Source of the DNA: Nonomuraea sp. SYSU D8015
GTDB taxonomy: Bacteria; Actinomycetota; Actinomycetes; Streptosporangiales; Streptosporangiaceae
Assembly: GCF_008065375.1 (NCBI RefSeq)
Contig: NZ_VJYI01000024.1
Coordinates: 62,001-126,000 of the forward strand
Reading direction: 5' to 3'
DNA length: 64,000 nucleotides
Shown: piece after piece, positions 61,053-64,000 of the stretch
Position numbering within the stretch: position 1 is the stretch's first letter
Layout: each line of letters starts with the position of its first letter
Notes under the pieces: generated by a model
Seen by the model: only the letters and a program-made list of their open reading frames with translations
Databases searched by the model: none
What the model was told of the DNA's origin: nothing
Translations under genes and position numbers: made by a program

Positions 61053-61546
61053 CGGGGTTCCCCCACTTCGCCGCGCCTGGTCCGGGCGCAGTCCTCGATC
61101 GCGTCGACGATGGTCTGGTAACCGGTGCACCGGCAGAGGTTGGCGGAGACGACCTCGCGGATCTCCTCTCGCGTCGCCTCGGGGCGCTCGGCGAGGAAGC
61201 CCTCGGCGAGCATCAGGAAGCCGGGCGTGCAGAAGCCGCACTGCAGACCGTGATGGGCGGAGAAAGCCCGCTGCAGGTCGTTCAGCTCGCCGCCGTCGGC
61301 CAGCGACTCCACCGTTCGGATGTCCTGTCCCTCGGCCTGGGCCGCGAAGATCAGGCACGCACGGGCCGGAGCGCCGTCGAGCAGGATCGTGCAGGCGCCG
61401 CAGATGCCGTGCTCGCACCCGACGTGGGTGCCGGTGAGGCCGAGGCGATGCCTGAGCACGTCCACCAGCGTGTGCCGGGACTCCACCACCAGATCGTCGT
61501 GCTGCTCGCCGTTCACCGTCAGGCTGATCAGCAGTTTCTCCGTCAT
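61049..61546 (-). CDS. Molybdenum hydroxylase small (2Fe-2S) subunit
   Basis: A 165-residue ferredoxin-like subunit with both [2Fe-2S] clusters of the xanthine oxidase family: the plant-type CEHGICGACTILLDG with a distal Cys in ARACLIFAAQ, and the C-terminal helical one with QCGFCTPGFLM and NLCRCTGYQTI. It transfers electrons from the Mo site to FAD. It overlaps the large-subunit gene by 4 bases (ATGA). NicA of nicotinate dehydrogenase is of this type. Confidence 0.93.
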   Translation of the reverse strand: MTEKLLISLTVNGEQHDDLVVESRHTLVDVLRHRLGLTGTHVGCEHGICGACTILLDGAPARACLIFAAQAEGQDIRTVESLADGGELNDLQRAFSAHHGLQCGFCTPGFLMLAEGFLAERPEATREEIREVVSANLCRCTGYQTIVDAIEDCARTRRGEVGEPR

Positions 61547-63882
61547 GCGTACGCTCCGATCGCGCGCTGCACCGTCTCGGGCCGGATGGGGGTGTCCTCG
61601 AGCTCGACGCCCGTGGGGCGCAGGGCGTCGTTCACGGCGTTGAGCACCGCCGCGGGGGCGCCGATCGTGCCGCCCTCCCCGGCGCCCTTCGCCCCGCTCT
61701 CGGTGAAGGCGCACGGGGTCTCGAGGTGGTGGATCTCGATGTCGGGGATCTCGTTCGCGGTGGGCACCTTGTAGTCGATGAAGCTCGCGCACAGCGGCTC
61801 GCCCTGCTCGTCGTAGGTGACCTCCTCGAACAGCGCCCCGGCGATGCCCTGCGCGATCCCGCCGCGGCACTGCCCCTCGACGACCTGCGGGTTGATGGCG
61901 ACCCCGCAGTCCTCCACGCAGACGTACCGCAGGAACTCCACCCGGCCCGTGCCGGGGTGCAGCTCCACGACCGCGCCGTGGGCGGCGTTGGAGAAGGTCC
62001 CGTCGCCGTGCACGTCGAAGGAGGCGGTCGCGGTGAGGCCGGGTTCGGCGTCCTTGGGGAGCAGGTTGGCCTTCAGGTAGGCGACCTCGGCCAGCTCGCG
62101 GTAGGCCAGGGCGCGCCCGCCCCCGTCGCGCCTGCGTACGTGCCCGTCGTGCAGCTCGACGTCGTCGGGCGTGGTCTCCAGCAGGTGGGCGCCCAGGTGC
62201 AGGAGCCGGTCCGCGAGCTTGGTGGCCGCCCGCGCGACCGCGCTGCCGCCGATGGTGGCCGAGCGGCTGGCGAACGTCCCGAACCCGTACGTGATCCGGT
62301 CGGTGTCGCCCTGATGGATCTTGATCTGGGCGAGGTCCAGGCCGAGCCGGCCGGCGGCGATCTGGGCCAGGGTGGTCTCGTGGCTCTGCCCGTGGCTCAT
62401 CGTCCCGGTGGTCACGGTGACGCCGCCGGTCAGGTCCATCGTGATCTGGGCGAGGTCGAAGCCCGGCACCACGGCCATCTTGCGCTTGGCGAACGCGCCG
62501 GAGCCGTAGCCGGTGCGCTCGTTGAAGCAGGAGTAGCCGATCCCGAGGAAGCGGCCCTCGGCCGCGGCCTGCTCCTTGCGCTCGTACCAGCCCTCGTCCC
62601 TGAGCATCCGCTCGCAGAGGTTCAGCGCCTCCAGGTAGGAGCCGGGGTCGTAGGTGACGTCGTTGATCCCGGTGTAGGGGAACTCGGTGATCAGGTTGCG
62701 CCGCCGGATCTCCACCGGGTCCAGATCCAGCTCGCGGGCGGCTCGCTCGAAGACCCGCTCCATGACCATGACGATCTGCGGCCTGCTGACGCCCCGGTAC
62801 GGCGCCGACGGCGCCTTGTTGGTGGTGATGGCCCGGCCGCGCACGCGGTAGGCGGGAACGCGGTAGACGCCAGGCAGCTCCGCCGACGCCATGAGCGGCT
62901 CGATCCCGGCGGTGAACGGGTAGCAGGAGTAGGCGCCCATGTCGCACACCACGTCGGCGTCCAGCGCGAGGATCCGGCCGTCCTCGTCGAACGCGGCGCA
63001 CACGTCGTAGCGCTGCTCGCGGGCCAGGAACGAGGCGGTGAGCGCGTCCCGGCGGTCCTCGATCCACTTCACCGGGCGGCGCAGGCGCAGGGCGGCGGCC
63101 GCCGCGGCGATCTCCTCGCGGCCGACCACGCATTTCAGCCCGAAACCGCCGCCCATGTCGGGCACCACCACCCGGACGGCTCGCTCGCCGAGGCCGAGGC
63201 ACCCGGCCACCACCGTCCGGACCTGGTGCGGGACCTGCGTGCAGGTCCGCACGAGGAGCTGCTCCTCGCGCGCGTCCCACGTCGCGACGGCGCCCCTGGT
63301 CTCCAGCGGCAGCGCGTTCTGCCTGCCCGTCCTGGACCGCACGCGCACCACGCGGTGGGCGGCGGCGAAGATGTCGTCGATGCCCTCGGTGGCGAACATC
63401 GACACGTCCACCAAGGTATTCGCGGCCGCCGCGGCGTGGACGAGCGGCGCGCCGGGAGCCAGCGCCGCCTCCTCGCCGAGCACCGGCGGGTGCGCCTCGT
63501 ACGTCACCTGGGCCGCCTCGACGCCGTCCTCCACGGAGTACGGGTCCTCGGCGAGCACGATGGCGATCGGCTCGCCGACGAAGCGGACCCGGTCCCGGGC
63601 GAGGACGGGCATCGCGGTCGGCACGAACTCCGACGGCGGCCGTTCGAGTACGGCGGTGATGTCGCCCATCTCCAGGTCCGCCGCGGTGAACGCGGCGACG
63701 ACCCCGGGCACGGCCAGCGTCCCGGACAGGTCGACGCCGGTCACGGTCCCGTTCGCGATCGTGCTGCGGACGAACTGCGCATGCAGCATGCGGGGAAGGT
63801 GGATGTCGTCGACGAACGTCCCGTTCCCCGTCAGCAGCCGCGGGTCCTCCCGCCGGGCGGCCGACCTTCCGACCCAGGTCAT
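61543..63882 (-). CDS. Molybdenum hydroxylase large (molybdopterin) subunit
   Basis: A 779-residue Moco-binding subunit. The pterin loop is VVPDMGGGFGLKCVVGREEI (GGGFG from residue 244), and the catalytic Glu is Glu736 in GAKGAGEGGTIGA. The loop that in CO dehydrogenase reads AYRCSFR is APYRGVSRPQ here (about 360-369), without the Cys that binds copper, so it is a hydroxylase and not a CO dehydrogenase. In this locus a pyridine-ring compound such as nicotinate is the likely substrate. It overlaps both neighbours by four bases. Confidence 0.92.
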   Translation of the reverse strand: MTWVGRSAARREDPRLLTGNGTFVDDIHLPRMLHAQFVRSTIANGTVTGVDLSGTLAVPGVVAAFTAADLEMGDITAVLERPPSEFVPTAMPVLARDRVRFVGEPIAIVLAEDPYSVEDGVEAAQVTYEAHPPVLGEEAALAPGAPLVHAAAAANTLVDVSMFATEGIDDIFAAAHRVVRVRSRTGRQNALPLETRGAVATWDAREEQLLVRTCTQVPHQVRTVVAGCLGLGERAVRVVVPDMGGGFGLKCVVGREEIAAAAAALRLRRPVKWIEDRRDALTASFLAREQRYDVCAAFDEDGRILALDADVVCDMGAYSCYPFTAGIEPLMASAELPGVYRVPAYRVRGRAITTNKAPSAPYRGVSRPQIVMVMERVFERAARELDLDPVEIRRRNLITEFPYTGINDVTYDPGSYLEALNLCERMLRDEGWYERKEQAAAEGRFLGIGYSCFNERTGYGSGAFAKRKMAVVPGFDLAQITMDLTGGVTVTTGTMSHGQSHETTLAQIAAGRLGLDLAQIKIHQGDTDRITYGFGTFASRSATIGGSAVARAATKLADRLLHLGAHLLETTPDDVELHDGHVRRRDGGGRALAYRELAEVAYLKANLLPKDAEPGLTATASFDVHGDGTFSNAAHGAVVELHPGTGRVEFLRYVCVEDCGVAINPQVVEGQCRGGIAQGIAGALFEEVTYDEQGEPLCASFIDYKVPTANEIPDIEIHHLETPCAFTESGAKGAGEGGTIGAPAAVLNAVNDALRPTGVELEDTPIRPETVQRAIGAYA

Positions 63883-64000
63883 CGCCGCATCGCCTCCTCA
63901 CATGCCTGGACGAGCAGGGTCCGGGTGAGGGCCCTGCGGTAGCCGGCGCCGCCGTCGCCGTCGGCGGGCGGGTCGATGGCCGCCGCGGCGGCCTCGGCGC
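63879..64000 (-). CDS. Molybdenum hydroxylase FAD subunit, C-terminal end (runs off the window)
   Basis: Only the last 39 codons are in the window. They read AIDPPADGDGGAGYRRALTR and continue TLLVQACEEAMRR before a TGA that overlaps the large-subunit ATG. The pattern xGxxYRRxLxxxLxxRAL is the usual end of CoxM/CutM-type FAD-binding subunits. With large and small subunits it completes a three-subunit L-M-S enzyme, unlike P. putida nicAB, which has no separate FAD subunit. Confidence 0.8.
   Translation of the reverse strand, partial: AEAAAAAIDPPADGDGGAGYRRALTRTLLVQACEEAMRR

Noticed and set aside
61543..63882. Carbon monoxide dehydrogenase large subunit (coxL)
   Set aside because: The AYRCSFR active-site loop of CO dehydrogenase is replaced by APYRGVSRPQ without the copper-binding Cys, and the neighbours are nic genes.

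Overview
The window is high-GC DNA with many GTG and some TTG starts, 4-bp stop/start overlaps inside operons, an F420-dependent LLM-type oxidoreductase and a DUF574 SAM methyltransferase. This fits a soil actinomycete. A member of the Streptosporangiales such as Nonomuraea is my best guess, but genus-level placement is inference. I see no phage, IS element, CRISPR array or rRNA. One tRNA-Ala(GGC) lies on the minus strand.

Region by region. (1) 1-14.7 kb: a DUF937 gene cut by the window edge, ftsH with a membrane-protein partner, a DUF3616 protein, a Pth2-type peptidyl-tRNA hydrolase behind an MFS pump, a GlxA-type regulator, a DUF574 methyltransferase, a decayed membrane gene, a CGNR zinc-finger protein, VOC and PNPOx-like enzymes, a MarR-GNAT fusion with a palindrome over its own start codon, a dicarboxylate symporter, and a MotA/ExbB-like channel gene with a coiled-coil partner. 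(2) 14.8-25.9 kb: tRNA-Ala, an alpha/beta hydrolase, a VWA lipoprotein, a type III polyketide synthase translationally coupled to an ICMT-type methyltransferase (as in Bacillus BpsA-BpsB), two TetR-controlled divergent units, and a GT2-GtrA glycosyltransferase beside the collapsed remains of a GT39 cassette. (3) 26-33.6 kb: a SNF2 helicase, two adjoining gene remnants (acetamidase/formamidase and DUF4143 ATPase), an acyl-CoA carboxylase subunit carrying an in-frame Ser-rich repeat, a frameshifted DUF3224 gene, an LLM oxidoreductase and an alditol/lactone oxidase.

(4) 34-52.5 kb is a nearly complete L-arabinose/arabinan regulon. It holds a secreted GH51 alpha-L-arabinofuranosidase, a ytfQ-ytfR-ytfT-yjfF-type importer (furanose type), a chvE-gguA-gguB-type importer, araB-araD-araA, and two closely similar LacI repressors. 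Five or more copies of one dyad, TGTNANCGNTNACA, sit at the promoters or start codons, so a single operator code appears to govern the whole locus. (5) 52.6-57 kb: a metallophosphoesterase, a MocR/PdxR-type regulator whose PLP-lysine position reads Glu, a tandem pair of tiny DUF4236 proteins, an apparently frameshifted VOC protein with a palindromic operator over its probable original ATG, and two P-loop proteins.

(6) 57-64 kb encodes the lower nicotinate (2,5-dihydroxypyridine) catabolic pathway. nicX-nicE on the plus strand converge on nicD, nicF, a membrane-anchored CoxG-like protein and a three-subunit molybdenum hydroxylase on the minus strand. The catalytic residues of NicX, NicD, NicF and NicE can all be located. 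The two arms meet at a perfect 22-bp inverted repeat that contains both stop codons. Two spaced dyads precede nicX. The FAD subunit runs off the window end, and a 6-hydroxynicotinate monooxygenase (nicC) is not inside the window.
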